DNA from: Clostridiaceae bacterium
Lineage (GTDB): Bacteria; Bacillota; Clostridia; Saccharofermentanales; DTU023
DNA: 6,428 bases
Assembly (NCBI GenBank): GCA_012728535.1
Contig: JAAYEX010000003.1
Coordinates: forward strand, 1-6,428
Reading direction: 5' to 3'
The first letter of the stretch is position 1; the number at the start of each line of letters is the position of its first letter. Below the pieces are notes generated by a model, which had not been told where the DNA came from, ran no database searches, and saw only the letters and a program-made list of their open reading frames with translations. Positions 6,076-6,428 of the stretch are shown here, piece by piece. Made by a program: the position numbers and the translations under genes.

Positions 6076-6428
6076 TCTGATTAGTCTCCTTCACAATATC
6101 TTCATATAGCTTAATGTACTCATCTGCTGACTTATCCCAGGAGAAGTCACTGAGCATTGCTGCCTGCACCATGTTATTCCAGGCATCAGGCTTACTATTA
6201 TAGACAGAAATAGCTTCTTTTGCTGTATAAAGCAGCTCATGGGCATTGATATTCAGGAAGCCGAAGCCGGTACCCGTATTATTAAACTTGTCATAGGCCT
6301 GTACCGTATCCGCCAGGCCTCCCGTCTGGCGAACAATCGGCAGCGTGCCATAGCGCATGGCGATCATCTGTGACAAGCCGCATGGCTCGAACAGCGAGGG
6401 CATCAGGTAGAGGTCACCGGCACTATAC
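6068..6428 (-). CDS. glgA: Glycogen synthase, C-terminal part (cut by window edge)
   Basis: Only the last 119 codons are present; the reading frame stays open to the right edge, so the gene is truncated by the window and not broken. GlgA transfers glucose from ADP-glucose to the growing alpha-1,4-glucan in the cytoplasm. The visible part is the end of the GT-B fold of family GT5: AGDLYLMPSLFEPCGL, with the conserved glutamate of the E-P-C-G motif, then AMRYGTLPIVRQTGGLADTV, which is highly characteristic of GlgA, and finally the DFSWDKSADEYIKLYE C-terminal helix region. Its stop codon lies inside the start of the GH13 gene (TTGACTGA, 6075-6068), so the two are co-transcribed leftward and probably translationally coupled. 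Other glg genes may lie to the right. An ATG at 6403-6401 is internal and not the start. Confidence 0.93.
   Translation of the reverse strand, partial: YSAGDLYLMPSLFEPCGLSQMIAMRYGTLPIVRQTGGLADTVQAYDKFNNTGTGFGFLNINAHELLYTAKEAISVYNSKPDAWNNMVQAAMLSDFSWDKSADEYIKLYEDIVKETNQID
6086..6091 (-). promoter_or_regulatory. Ribosome binding site inside glgA that sets a TTG start
   Basis: On the minus strand AAGGAG (6091-6086) lies within the last codons of glgA, ten bases before the TTG at 6075-6073. It is a near-ideal Shine-Dalgarno sequence, and no ATG or GTG start fits the frame nearby, so it supports TTG as the true start of the GH13 gene. Confidence 0.8.

Noticed and set aside
6401..6403. ATG as the start of a short 111-codon gene at the right end
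   Set aside because: The frame stays open to the edge, and the residues before it (YSAGDLYL) continue the glycogen synthase motif, so this Met is internal.

Overview
The window looks like chromosomal DNA of a low-to-moderate GC, clostridia-like member of the Bacillota. The evidence is strong purine-rich ribosome binding sites, sigma-A-like promoters, a lipoprotein with a classical lipobox, Bacillota-style glycogen genes, and a left-edge sequence (on the minus strand) that resembles the conserved leader before rRNA genes in this phylum. The genus cannot be fixed from the sequence alone.

Layout, left to right. Positions 1-164 hold, on the minus strand, a promoter (TTGACA-N17-TATCCT) followed by an rRNA-type leader that runs off the left edge; the rRNA operon itself (probably starting with 16S) would lie just outside. 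Positions 165-360 are a divergent control region with an imperfect hairpin or operator at 270-304. A plus-strand pair follows: an ABC-2 type ATPase (361-1131) and a 572-residue polytopic permease (1128-2846) joined by an ATGA overlap, which together make a complete two-gene exporter of unknown substrate. After a 180-base gap with a candidate promoter and a perfect 12-bp palindrome comes a plus-strand gene for a DUF4349-type lipoprotein (3027-3968). A strong two-way terminator (3990-4022) separates it from a convergent minus-strand operon, read right to left: the 3' end of glycogen synthase glgA (6068-6428, cut by the window edge) and a cytoplasmic family 13 glycoside hydrolase (4051-6075). The hydrolase starts at a TTG codon inside the end of glgA, so the two are probably translationally coupled.

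Functionally there are three separate units: export or envelope transport (the ABC pair), an envelope-anchored protein of unknown role (DUF4349), and synthesis plus breakdown of storage alpha-glucan (glgA and GH13). No mobile element, CRISPR array, tRNA or complete rRNA gene is visible. I found no convincing sign of a new multi-gene system. The items most worth checking are regulatory: an inverted repeat within the rRNA promoter spacer, the leader hairpin and the 12-bp palindrome, and the TTG-coupled glgA-GH13 junction.
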